This document shows, in pieces, positions 22,989 to 33,847 of a DNA stretch of 64,000 nucleotides. The notes under the pieces are model-generated. The model made no database searches. It saw only the letters and a list, made by a program, of their open reading frames with translations, and was not told where the DNA came from. The stretch is taken from assembly GCF_947507565.1 (NCBI RefSeq), contig NC_089186.1, positions 682,001-746,000 of the forward strand, written 5' to 3'. Each line of letters begins with the position of its first letter. The first letter of the stretch is position 1. This stretch comes from Oscarella lobularis (Eukaryota > Porifera > Homoscleromorpha > Homosclerophorida > Oscarellidae). Made by a program: the position numbers and the translations under genes.

Positions 22989-23948
22989 ATTATTCCCCTC
23001 GAAGGAGGAAAGTATCAGATTACCGCTCTTCTTAACGATAAAATGCCGTCCGACAAGTGGAATAAAGATTCGACGCTCGACGTATATCGTGGCCAGAGAT
23101 ACGAGTGCGCTGAATCGATCGACATCATCTCGCCGTCATCATTCGTCATTCTCCAGTCTCGCTGCTCTCGCATGGATAACGTCAGCCATATCGTATGGAA
23201 AGACGGCATCAAATTAACAAAGATCGCCGGTAGCAAAGTAATCGAGTGTCTCATCACAATGAGCATAAAGAAAGGACACCATTGCATCGACGTCATCGTA
23301 CGCTGGTCGAGCAATGATGAATGTGACGTCACTGCAAAGGAATTCGTCGACGAAGTGAAGTCAATGATCGGTGCCGTGTGCGACGAACGAAGTCCGGGTG
23401 TCATTCTTAACTGGTTCTATCTGGACAGTTCTAATCTGAAAAAGTTGAACGCAGACCCGGCAATTTATTCGTCGAGGGAAGTCGATCAGAAGGTCAATGA
23501 GAGGGCTCTCAACGACAAGCTCTTCTCCGTACGACCAGACAAAGATAACGTTTGTTGCGTCCGAGACTTAGTAATCCTTGCACGTCAAATCGAGTTTCCC
23601 TCTTCAGGTATTCGCACCTTTGAAAATTCTTTTCTTGATATTCTTTCTTTAGGCCCTTTTCCCGCCGATGACGTGCCCGTGTCCGATGGGTTACTGAAGG
23701 CTTGCGCTGCCGTCGATGGAACACAACTGGACGACATCTGTTTTTATTTTGACATCAAAAAAGACGATCGTCTTGAGATTTGCCAGAGTACTACTGGCAT
23801 TGCTGCTCGTCGATTTGAAGCGCTGAGTTTGTGGAGGAAGCGAGCAGACGCACCAAAAGTAAGCCGGCTTCTTGGGTTGTATAAAAGAATGGGCGTCGCT
23901 CGGCGTGCTATTAAAGATGAATACAAACAACTGTGTCAACGTGAGTAG
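22989..23948 (+). pseudogene. Partial ROCO gene copy: end of COR plus death-like domain
   Basis: The open frame (ATG at 23043) matches the C-terminal part of the minus-strand ROCO gene at 43 kb: DVYRGQRYE, IDIISPSSFV, CDERSPGV, NWFYLDS and DPAIYS are shared. A probable intron of about 46 bases near 23606-23651 leads to a C-terminal death-like helical domain (PADDVPVSDGLLKACAAVD to the stop). There is no ankyrin, ROC GTPase or N-terminal COR in front. The 5-prime edge coincides with the end of cassette-flank homology, so it is a truncated duplicate. It is open throughout and might be expressed as a short COR-death protein of about 300 residues. Confidence 0.65.
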
Positions 23949-24259
23949 ACTCTGTCTTTTTATGTTTTTGTCTTGGTGGGTGGCTGGCTAGGCAGACTGT
24001 CGTATTTTAATTAAACCCTTTGGTGTTTTTTTTGTGATGTTCTTTCTTATTGCATTGTTACTTGTTTGGAGGCATGGTAAGGCGCTGGAAGTTTCGCTAG
24101 CTTGGAGGCGTGGTCCAGCAATGAAAAAGTTTACACGTCATAGATCGTGCGCGTACGCATGCGCTCAATCATTTGCGCACATGCAGGCGTCGTCGCGTAG
24201 CTTCGTTTAGTTTCAAGGCAAGGCGAATGAAAAAAGCGTCAGCAAAACGATGAGAATTA
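23949..24259. promoter_or_regulatory. Candidate promoter with NRF1-like palindrome
   Basis: This GC-richer stretch lies upstream of the SHPRH-like exons. It contains ACGCATGCGCT at 24155-24165, close to the NRF1 palindrome typical of animal housekeeping promoters, plus nearby GCGCAC repeats. No gene is seen within it. Confidence 0.35.
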
Positions 24260-24945
24260 TTGACTAGAGTCGAGAGAGAGCAATTGGCTTCGAAACGAGC
24301 CAAAATTGAATCGCTCATCGCTCGCGTTCACTCGCAAACGTCGGAAAACATCGAAACAGAGTGCGCAATCGGACAACTTTTATTCGAGAACACAATCGGC
24401 GACATTTCGTCGTACGATTCCGTCGATTTGGCGTCGAGCGGAGCAGAGTTACGGCTCCACAATGCGTCCATTGTTACGGCACTCCCTGTAATCGCCTTCG
24501 ACGACGATTCGGCGACAAACGACGTCGTCTCAGCGATATGCTGGCTCGAACATCAAAATATCATCCAATTAAAAATCGACGAATCGAAAATAACATCGTT
24601 TTCGTCGACGTCTTGCTAAATCGAAAAGAATTGAATTTGAAGCGAAGAGATATTCACGAAAAATTCCAACTCGTCATTTTTTATTTTATGCCCGATCTGA
24701 CGTCAAATTGTAAGTAAATTCAATCAAAAAATCGTAGTGAAAAATTTTCTTAGTTTACGAATCGCCACATTTGGTGGCCCCGGACGACGTGGATGGATTA
24801 TACGAAATAGTCCTATCCAATCGCGTAAAATTCCCAATGACGCTCTAGTCCCCACGGAATTGATACCAACGTTGAGATCATATCAAAAAACAAACGTTGG
24901 AATGGATGCGAGAGAGAGAAGAAAAAGAATCAAAAAGTAGCTAAG
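24260..24945 (+). pseudogene. SHPRH: SHPRH-like 5-prime exons, frameshifted
   Basis: Three open segments read in order toward a helicase: 24260-24617 (acidic, SEN..TECAIGQLL), about 24615-24710 (LNRKELNLKRRDIHEKFQL) and 24752-24940. The last contains YEIVLSNRVKFPM, then in another frame TELIPTLRSYQ, then in a third frame QTLEWMRERE. LRSYQ..TLEWM..RE corresponds to the conserved LRPYQ..AV.WM segment that precedes the helicase domain of SHPRH, a chromatin-associated E3 ligase with split SNF2 helicase, PHD and RING domains. The frame changes occur near 24845 and in an A6 run near 24890, so the fragment is probably dead unless the A-run is a base-calling error. The start codon is not resolved. 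Confidence 0.5.
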
Positions 24946-25231
24946 AAACACTTATATACTAGAGAATGATGGCCCGGTGTTCACCGTGTTGCCATCATGC
25001 AGAGCCTCCCACCGCTTACCGTACGAGAGTGCAGACCATAGTGTGACGTCATATTTTTTTATGTTGTCACATATTCACGTGGTCCTTACAGCCGTTAGCT
25101 ACTACAGCTCACTCCTACGTACATACTGTAAATACTTGCATGATTGCAATGTTTTCCTAATTAGGCGCTTTTCTGACGTAGTGTATTTGATAATGTCCTC
25201 TGTATTCTGTATTTGAGGGGGACCTATGCAT

Positions 25232-25264
25232 GTGTACGGGTCACATTTCCTGTTACCCGTACAC
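25232..25264. repeat. Perfect 10-bp inverted repeat (hairpin)
   Basis: GTGTACGGGT and ACCCGTACAC are perfect reverse complements around a 13-base loop. A further GTACACGCGTAC palindrome-like stretch follows. It could be a terminal or subterminal inverted repeat of a small element. Confidence 0.6.
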
Positions 25265-25552
25265 GCGTACATACCCACGCACATACGGCATGAGTGGATA
25301 CTTTTGATTGTGACGTCAGAGCGTGACAATCAAAACTGTCGTTTCGGTTTCTCAGGGCATTTATAACACGGAAAATAGCACAGATCAATTGGAAATAAGG
25401 GTTTCTAAGCATTTTTTCCGTTTATGAAAGAAAAAACGCTTTATTCGCGTCGTAAATCGCCTTTTTTGGGGCACAGTTTTGAGCCCTTTGTCGCGCATGC
25501 GCTGTACGAAAAAACGGGCTTTTAAGTTACGTCACAATACCGAGCGTGACGA

Positions 25553-25588
25553 ACAGACATACATACATACAGACAGACAGACAGACAC
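25553..25588. repeat. CATA/CAGA tetranucleotide microsatellite
   Basis: A run of CATA units passes directly into CAGA units. Confidence 0.85.
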
Positions 25589-25836
25589 TTCCGGCCCTAA
25601 GATCACGTTTGAGAGAGCCTCCCTCCGCCGTTATACGGGCTCCACCCGTACAACTCTGGTGGTCGGCTCCATTAATAGTCTCCTTTACTCTATATCAGGT
25701 CTGCTTCCGTCTTGGACTGAAAGACAGTTCCATACTCTACTTCGACACAATAACTGAAATGTAAGTAAATATTTAATTAGTATCGTTTTATTAATTTTTC
25801 CTTAGTTTTTCAAATGATCAAAGTTAATCGCCTTTT

Positions 25837-26248
25837 GAAATATTTCCACCTGGTGGTATCCTAGCTGATGAAATGGGTCTCGGAAAAACAGTTGAAATTC
25901 TTTCCCTCATTCTCTCCAATTCCTGTACCCGTATATCCGCTTCCGCTCAACGTCCGGTTCTCCCTAGCGACGAACAGTGCAACTGGGAGGATAATCACCA
26001 CGTGATTAATTGTGTATGTGGGGCGTCGACGTGCGAGGGTTGTCCCCTTCAAAATTGGATACAATGCCTCTGCTGTCATCAATGGCATCATTTTCGCTGC
26101 GTCAAATGGGCGCTTTGGAAAAATGAATTCGTTTGTCCGAGATGCTGGACCATAGATAAAAGAGAAAGGGATCGGCAACTCCGACTTTCACGTGACCTTT
26201 TCTATGTATTGTGCTTCGTCCATGTGTCCCGCTTGAGTCCCGTATACT
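25837..26248 (+). pseudogene. SHPRH: SHPRH-like helicase motif I and PHD-finger fragment
   Basis: The frame reads PPGGILADEMGLGKTVE, the SNF2 Walker A motif. About 40 residues later comes a PHD-type Cys/His cluster (CVCG, CEGC, CLCCHQWHHFRC, FVCPRCW). An insertion of a PHD between helicase motifs is the signature of SHPRH. The frame stops at about 26248, and no remaining helicase or RING exons are seen before copy C of the TRP gene begins at about 26.42 kb. It is therefore a truncated 5-prime fragment, cut by the rearrangement that placed copy C there. Confidence 0.65.
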
Positions 26249-26419
26249 AGCACGGTAAGGTTTGCACTAGGCGATATTCAAAAATTTATTTCTTTTGAAC
26301 GTCAATGCGATCGTTCCATAGAACGAAGCATTTGAGACGATTTTTGTAACAAGCGAGCCGAAAGGACCTCACTGCGAAGGCGTCAACCTCGCCCCCGTTT
26401 GCCCCGTTTGGGGGGCGAG
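26249..26419. other. Junction between SHPRH-like fragment and TRP copy C
   Basis: No gene is seen. GC-rich GGGGGCGAGGTTCAG precedes the point where homology to TRP intron 5 starts. Confidence 0.4.
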
Positions 26420-28722
26420 GTTCAGTTGGCCTACTAAATCTCTATGTACAAAATCGTTCTCACCTAAGAAGACCATCGCTATATGGCATTCATTAGCTTG
26501 CTTATTACGTGTTCCCCAAGCAACGTTAGTTTTGGCGCTATCACTCAATGTCACTGTCATTATTGTTGACGATGTAGATTCTAAACAATTTACAGTAGGG
26601 TGCTGTTAGCCTCTAGCTGAAGACATCTCCTGTATATCTCACTCGCACTCTCATACTCACTCACACAATTAGCATTACTTAGTATACTGGGTTTTAGTGG
26701 GGAGAGTTCACTCCTGCATCGCTATACCGTTCTACTTTAGTTTATCTCTAGCCCTCCGGTTCAGGAAAAGATGAAGTTCTACTGATACGGCGAGAGAGGT
26801 GAAATGAAAAGGCGGCAATACATGTACAAGGTTCCCTTGTTTCTAATGAAGACGTTTCTTCTCGCCTTCTTTTTCGTTTTCTTGCTTCCCTGTCGCCAAT
26901 GCAACCTGAAAAGTCTCTCCAGAAAATGGATGACAACCGTAGAGCCGTGCATTGCTTACGTCGCCAACGCCGTCACTTATCTCCTCTTCGTCGTTCTTCT
27001 CATCGCCAACGCGTCTCTCAAGTCGAACACCGTTGCCATAGCAACGTCTCTAAGCGTTCTCGATTGGATCGTCTTTGTCTTCGTTGTCGCTCTCCTTTTC
27101 CAAGGAATCTATCAAGCGTACGGTCACGGAAGGGATTTGATGAACTATAGAACAAATTTAGGCTATGTCGTCGACTGGTTTCTCGTCTTCGCTTTTATCA
27201 CCTACTACGTTCTTCTATTCGTCGGCTACCATGCTATCGACGATGGTTTCGAAGTGATTCGCGCTTCGTTTCACGTTCTCGGCTTCGCCTCTCTCATCAG
27301 CATCGTACGATTTTTATCCTATCTACAAGATCATTCTGTCCTTGGACCAATAGAGCTGTCCTTCGTCGGCATTTTGTACGACGTCGTACTCTTTCACATT
27401 ATATTGGGCACGTTCTTGATTGGCTTTTCCGTCTGCATAACGAGCGTCTATTCGGCTCCGGTGAAAAGTCTGGGTGCGTCGGCGAACGCGACCGTACACG
27501 ATGAAGTGTCAGGGTAAGAATCAAAAAGTTAGAATTTACTATAGATCCTTTCACCTTGTGTATGTTTATCTCCGTGTTTAGAATGATGTCTTCTATAAAG
27601 ACCCTGTTCTGGTCTCTCTTTGGAGAATTTGACCTGTCGAGCTTTGAAGCCGAGCCACTGGAGGAAGCCGTTGGTATGACCATTCTCGCTCTGTGGTTGG
27701 TGCTTGCCGTCATCGTCCTGCTCAATATGTCGATTGCTTTGATTAGCAACGGCTTTCAAAGGGTCCAGGTATACATATATTGAAATGTTAGTCAACACCT
27801 CAGTTGTAGCTTTCATGCAGGATAATGCTGATATTGAGTGGAAGTTCGCTCGTGCCGTCATCGTTCGTGACATCTGGAAATCTCCACCGATTCCTATTCC
27901 AATCAATATTTTTCATTTCGTTGCATTGATTGCCTCGCACGTGTGCTGCACTTCGTCTAAAGTAATGGCTTGTGTTGTAGACGGAGGGCTTGCAAGATTG
28001 ACGTATTTCATGTCAATCTTTTCTTTAGCGTTCTTCTGACGTTGCGAAATGCATGTACGATGATATCGCCAATCACGAAGGCATTCGAGAGAAGTTTCGA
28101 GAGAAAATAGAGAAAGCCGAAGACAAAGGAGTTCTAAGAAAAGATCTTAAAAAACTGAGGAAGCACTTGGACAAACAAATTAGTACGCTAAAAGTAAGTT
28201 AAGTTATAATGCAGTAATCAGTGCATGTTTGCAGTGTATAATTCCTTCGTGCAATTTTGCTGTCTATAGGCAGAAGGTTTGGGATCGAAGCCAAATACAA
28301 GTCCTGTCGAGAGTTGGTCAGAGGATTCTGACAACAACGGCTCTTCTCAATATCCCGTGCAGCCTGCTCAATTTCAAGAGGAAGTCGTCGCGGCGAAAAG
28401 AGGATCGAGACCGCGTTCTGAGCTAAGGGCAGATGATGAGGATAATGATGAGGAAGAGATGTTGCGATGTGGACTGAAGTCTCGAAGTCATGCTAGCGTA
28501 ACGACGACTCAAGTGGGGGAAGACGCCGCTCGAGAGTTTTTGGAGGGATTGCGGCAACTCCGGGAGAGCTTTCAGAAGAGCTTTCAAGAGCATCAGTCGC
28601 AGATTCAAGAAAGCCTTCGAAATCTTCAGTCGGAGTTTCAGGAAAGCATTCGAAATCTTCAGTTGGAGTTTCCCGAACGGCAAGCCAAGGTTGCAGGTTC
28701 GACTTCTCTGAATTCAGAATAG
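26420..28722 (+). pseudogene. TRP channel half, copy C, nonsense codon near start of membrane exon
   Basis: Homology to the TRP gene begins inside intron 5, so the ankyrin exons are absent. The membrane exon begins GAAAAGATGAAGTTCTAC and then TGA (26783-26785) where the other copies have TGG for Trp. The rest of the channel is well preserved: hydrophobic segments (26820-27510), pore and S6 (27592-27768), TRP domain (27822 onward) and the C-terminal coiled coil to the stop at 28720-28722. Translation from the in-frame ATG at 26849 could in principle give a channel lacking the first residues. It is classified as a pseudogene because of the nonsense codon and missing N-terminus. Confidence 0.75.
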
Positions 28723-29231
28723 GGTTTTTCCTTCCAATCCTATGCCCCAAAGCGTTTTCTTTTAGACTTTCAGTTTTTATTGATTTAGTCATAGGCCCTT
28801 AGTCTGTGAAAAATGCATTCGTTACACGACTGTAGGCTAGCACCATATAAGAATGGAGGTATACAGCGTTACTCTCCTTACTCCCAGTTTGGCACTTCTT
28901 CGATCGATTCAAGACGGTGGAGTCACGTTTTCTCATTTACTGTAGTTTAGATTAAATTAATTCGTTTGCTTGCTTGCTTACTGCGACGTAATAAGATTGT
29001 GGCGGCTAACGGACGAACGTTCCCTGTTGGGACCATAGATGTAAGAAAAGGGCTCCGATGAATACGATCGGTGTAACCCAAAGAGAATGGTAAAGGGTAA
29101 ACTGCAAGGAGAAAGTCATTTGAGTCTTGTGGAGGCGCCGTGGCGACAGCGTCATGTCTTGCCAGTTCATAAGTAAACTTTTGCATGTGTTAGAAGTGTT
29201 TAAGCAGAACGTTATATATCTCTTTGTTGAA
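28723..29231 (+). pseudogene. Mosaic junction: TRP flank, HSP70 exon 1/2 scrap, kinase 3-prime scrap
   Basis: Four pieces are abutted. Bases 28723-28894 are TRP 3-prime flank. Bases 28895-29035 match the end of HSP70 exon 1 (TTCGATCGATTCAAGACGG), its intron and the start of exon 2 (GTGGCGGCTAACGGACG). Bases 29050-29230 match the last 180 bases of the kinase gene (GGCTCCGATGAATACGATCG). Then sequence in inverted orientation from the GH116 gene begins. This is a recombination scar of at least three breakpoints and encodes nothing complete. Confidence 0.8.
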
Positions 29232-30409
29232 TAAGGAAAGACGCTGTAGCTTAATGGTCTACTGACTTTCCACAATAGGAAATTTGGCGGTAATTTCAAC
29301 TGTTTCAATTCCAGGTAGAGCCGCGAGTAAATCCTTTGAAGCGTGAGGAATACCTAGATGCTGACGTTTGAGCATCGATTCAAAAGCACTGACGTGAGAG
29401 CACATACCATGATCAGTGACATAGGCCGCTGGCTTGAATCCCGTCTTATTATAGAGAGCCGGAGACATGAGAACTGCCGCCGAAGATGACGTTCCACTTC
29501 CGACTCTAATAAAAGAAATAAAATTACATACAGAATATAAATGAAATTCAGTGTCACAATATTACCGAACAGCAAAAAACGAATCCGGAACGTGACCGTC
29601 GTGATTGACGACGTTGCACACTTGCCATTGACGGAGTCCTCCGTCGCCAGCGACAGCTATACACCCGCCTACCGCAAAACAACTCCTTTATCTAAAGTGA
29701 CTAAATACTACGGTATACATCTTTTAGTCTATACCCAAAGCGCCCAGTGGAAAGGTTGCTGCCATCAGAGCGTCACCGGAATATTTGTACTGATCGGCCG
29801 TTGGATTGACGCTGTCAATAAGATGAGATGCTAAGAGAAACACGGACTGGCGTTGTGCCTACACTTTTGGAGGTGGAGTCTCGTCGTCAAGATCGATCTT
29901 TGGAGCCGGACAGCAAGTCGATCGAGGATCTCCACAGCAAGAGGACCTAATAAAAAGGCTTAGTTCGCTGTCACGTACGAGCTTGTGCACTTGCCTTGCG
30001 ATCGACCTCGTGTCCTGAAAGACAAAAAGAGGAGAAGCCTTACGACTAAGCAAGGCAATTTCTACGCGATTTCACCTTCAGACGAGCTTCTAAGTGCATC
30101 ATAAGAGCTCCCATTTGCTCTTCGCCGCTCACGCGAAGCGCTTCTCGCCATTCCGAGTCACTGTTGATCTGTTACCGATCACCCGTTATTAAGCCCGGAT
30201 CACCAGGGACCGAAAGCTCTTACCGTTACATCGTCAATGTAGTAAAATGCAAAAGAATCTTCCCTTTGCAGGTGCAGGATTTGAATGAGCTGTCGTTTCA
30301 CCGATTCGACGAGCAGATTCCACCCAATAGAAACGTCATGAAACTGCAAGCTGAAATCGCACTTTTTGCCCGAAGCACTTCGGCTGCGAACAAGCAACTG
30401 CAGACGCAT
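29232..30409 (-). pseudogene. PB1-GH116 gene, copy D, 5-prime part only
   Basis: The order of exons is the same as in copy A: PB1 (30409 down to about 30227), the second PB1 exon, [17 protein letters not shown], a Cys-rich linker (RSSCCGDPRSTCCPAPK), then the first GH116 blocks. Homology stops at about 29232, before any catalytic motif, so no hydrolase can be made. Relative to copy A it lacks the four residues EGDA in the PB1 acidic motif, but its third exon has the 4 bases missing from A and reads through. The acceptor before the GGCIAVA block has shifted by 3 bases and stays in frame. Confidence 0.8.
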
Positions 30410-30689
30410 CTCAACTTGAGTAAACTCGTGACGACGTTAGACGCGCTCGTGACAGCACCAGATACGGCTCTGGACAGCACGTGCCGAGGTGACGTCAGGA
30501 AGCACGCGTTCATACAATCTAACCCTTCTCCTATATCTATGATACAATTGTAGGCAAAAAAATTGAGAGAAGATTTTCTATGCAAGTGCGCATAAAATTA
30601 GAGATGCCAGTATTTCAATTCAGACACAAAACGATTGGCCCAGTCCTCCAAATACATACCGTGCAGTATCCCGGATTCAGGGGGAGAGC
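30410..30689. promoter_or_regulatory. Head-to-head intergenic region, copy D
   Basis: It is the counterpart of 5894-6179. The inverted CCAAT box is at 30634-30638. The TATA-like site of copy A is changed to CATAAAA here. Confidence 0.4.
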
Positions 30690-33600
30690 ATGCAGTCTAT
30701 TTCTGCGACGAGTGCGTTGACAGCGACGGCTGAAAGGCGGAACCGTTCTCATGCTCGTGACGTTTCCGGCGAAGGTCGCGAATTAGATCCCGAATGTCAT
30801 CGTTCGTCGATCAACCGGAATGAACACATCGTCGTCGCTATAGACGTCGGAACGGCGTTCAGCGGCTACGCAATGTCATCATCGCGCGACAAATTCACAA
30901 TCTACGCAATGCGCGCCGACGACCCGTTCGAGGAGGGCCGTCTCATAGTCAAAGAGACGAAAATCCCCACCGTTCTTCTGCTCCGACCCGACGGAACGTT
31001 TCATTCGTTCGGGCAAGATGCGCTGACGCATTACAGCTCGCGTTTGGACGAAGACGAGCAGAAGTCGTGGCACTTCTTCGAGCGATTCAAGACGAATATA
31101 TCTAAACTGGTGGAGTCACGTTTTCTCAATTACTGTAGATTAGATTAAATTAATTCGCTTGCTTTCTTGCTTGCTTACTAGTAGGATTTTTTGCGACGGA
31201 CTAAGACTGTGGCGGCTAACGGACGAACGTTCCCTGTTGGCACTGTCTTCGCTCACGTTTTTCGCTACTTTCGCGACAAGGCCATTGAAGAGTGCAAATT
31301 GTTTTCAAAGACCGACTTGACGCAGGACGACGTGAAATGGGTTATCACAGTACCCGCTATGTTGAGCGACGTCGGCAGGCAAATGATGAGAGAAGCCGCA
31401 TACGAGGTAAGCGCATCAAAGTCAAAGTCAATTACTTTAATTAATTACTTTTCATCATACTCATTAGGCAGGTCTTGCTTCCGACAACGTCCAAATTGCT
31501 TTGGAACCGGAATCTGCATCGCTCTACTGCGAATCACTCCAGTATCATAAGCACGCCGATAAAGCCGATCGAAATGTGAGCAGCGTTTTTCAAATTGGCA
31601 AACGCTACTTACTCGCCGATCTCGGTGGCGAGACGACCAACGCAGCCGTTTACGAAGTCTTCGGTTGTGGACTGATGAAAGAGTTGTATTGCTCTGTAGG
31701 TGGCGCGTGGGGCGGCACGTACGTCAACAAGAACTTCGTCAAACTTCTCGAGCAGATATTTGGTAAAGACGTCATTGACGGGTATCGAGCGAACTATCCT
31801 GGCGATTGGGTAGACTTCATATCGGTGAAGTTCGAGACGGGAAAAGGCATGGCGGCGCCAGGGACGACGACCTTCGTCGATGTTCCCTTCTCTTTTCTCA
31901 TGTTTCTTCGCAAAACGAAGAAGATGAGTCTTCAGGATTGCGTCGTTGCATTTGGCGAAGATAATGTAAAGTTAAGTCACGGCCGACTAGCATTGAAGGA
32001 TCCGGAAGTAGCGAAATTATTTGATCCTGTATCGACTAGCATAGCCGATCATCTGAAGAGTATCTTTGCCATGTTTGATTCAATTGACTGTCTCATTCTC
32101 GTCGGCGGCTTTGCTGAGTGTCGTCTGCTTCAATTGCATCTTCGACGCGAGTTTGAAGAAGCAGGCGGCGTTCATGTTATTGTTCCTCGGCAGTGTTCAC
32201 TTGCCGTAGCAAAGGGTGCCGTTCTGTTGGGTCATCGTCGAATTTTGGCTGGAGTTCCGACGGTCGCTCTCTCCAAAAGCAGTCTCAAGAAGGATTTCGC
32301 GGTATGTCTGTAATGCTAGCAGCCTTGCCGCGCACTCGCCCGCAAAAATCGCAAAAATCATTATTTATTTATGCAGAAACCGATAAAATTGATTTCTATT
32401 TTTAATGGGAATAATTTATAATAGGATCTGAGTCACCGTTTAGAAGAAACGGCTCTTGCTTTGGCTCAGAAAAAGCAAGAATTAGAGGCAGTGCTAATCG
32501 ATGTTCAAGCAAAAAACGAAGAGATTAAGAGTCAAGCTCAAGCGATGGGTGAGACGTTTCGACCCTTACAAACATGTGTTATAGTGATAGATGCATTTCA
32601 CCGCAGCCATATACAAACAAAGGTTGACTGCTTCAGAAATGGATCGGGGTAATAATCTTTGATTATTTCTCTCCTGCGTAACCTTAATTGTCTAACCCTA
32701 AGTGCAATTGAAGGCCGCGGGTGAAGCCAAAGACGTACAAATGGCAAACGCGCGAATTGAACACGGTATGTTCTATTGACATTAATTTCGTTTATTTGAT
32801 CGCGATTTTTAGAAAAATTGATTTCTGACTTGAGAGATATTACTGAAGAGAAAGAAGAGAAAGAGAAGCAGCTGAAAGTAGCAAGAGAACAAAACGATCT
32901 CTTGCAAATTCCCATTGCAGAAGTAACAATGACGGAAATTAAACTTGGAGGAGGTGCTTTCGGAGGTGACGTATAGCCGAATTCAAACCAAATTAATAAT
33001 GAAATTTATTTTGTTTCATTTAGAAGTAAAAGTGGGCTATTGGCGTGGCTGTCCCGTGGCTGTAAAGATGTTCTATGCGTGCCTGGAATCCGATTACTAC
33101 CTTCGTCTTTTTCAACAAGAGATCTCCGTCTGCACTCGAGCTCGCCATCCCAACATCGTCTCCTTATGCGGCGTAACGACGGAAAACAACGTTCCTCTTC
33201 GAATAATCACCGAACTTCTCGAAGGCTCGCTTTCTGACGTCATCAGGGCCGCTCATCGTTCGGGACTGCCTCTCACTTTGCGAGAGCAGATTGATCTGGC
33301 GTTGGGGATAACGGCCGGTATCACTTATCTCCATCTACTCGGTCCAAACGGAGTTTTGCACGGCGACATTCGCTCCTCAAATGTCGTCGTGACGGCGCTT
33401 ATGGAGCCCAAGATATGTGATTTGGGCGCGGCTCGCTTTGTCGAAGTGTCTCTCTCAGCCGGAGTATTGAGTCCAGAGTACTTAGCTCCAGAACGAGCAA
33501 GGAGTGGGATTCCTAATACGAAGATGGCCGATGTGTACAGCCTCGGCGTCACTCTCGTTGAGCTGATGATGGGCGAGCAACCGGTATCTAGTGATCGACT

Positions 33601-33847
33601 TGGGCAATGGTCCCGCGTCGGTCATGCGTCTGTGAAGAGAATGTGCCGTCAAATGATAAGCGTTGATCCATGTAGGAGGCCGAATGCGCAAGAGTGCTTG
33701 GCTCAATTGGAACAAGTCAAGAGCTCCTATGAATACGATCGGTGTAACCCAAAGAGAATGGTCAAGCGTAAACTGCATGGAGAAAGTCATTTGAGTCTTG
33801 TGGAGGCGCCGTGGCGACGGCGTCGTATCTTGCCAGTTCATAAGTAA
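30690..33847 (+). CDS. HSPA12-like HSP70 - coiled coil - protein kinase fusion, intact
   Basis: Seven exons join in phase: 30690-31109, 31185-31406, 31468-32301, 32425-32548, 32703-32765, 32813-32965 and 33024-33847. They total 2640 bases, or 879 residues plus stop. Residues about 45-492 form an HSPA12-type HSP70 ATPase: phosphate-1 AIDVGTAFSGYA, FHSFGQDAL, ITVPAMLSD, phosphate-2 LADLGGETTNAA (the usual Asp of DLGGGTxD is Asn) and adenosine motif LVGGFAECRLLQ. There is no HSP70 substrate-binding domain; residues 493-590 are charged coiled coil instead. The kinase follows: glycine loop LGGGAFGEV split by the last intron, VAVK with Lys about 620, a C-helix Glu in QQEI about 638, HGD about 718-720 with IRSSN, DLG about 738-740, and YLAPE. 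HGD/DLG instead of HRD/DFG resembles some TKL-like kinases. Catalytic Lys and both Asp are kept, so activity is plausible. The fusion is supported by in-frame splice phases with no stop between domains. Confidence 0.85.

Larger units (their letters stand above)
24946..25836. repeat. Repeat-rich insertion-like spacer inside the SHPRH-like fragment
   Basis: It separates the WMRERE and GGILADEMGLGKT parts by nearly 900 bases, where the local intron norm is about 50. It contains a perfect 10-base inverted repeat (25232-25241 and 25255-25264), a CATA/CAGA microsatellite (about 25553-25588), a CRE palindrome TGACGTCA (25044-25051) and GCGCATGCGC (25493-25502). These suggest an inserted non-autonomous element or several. 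No transposase is visible. Confidence 0.45.
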
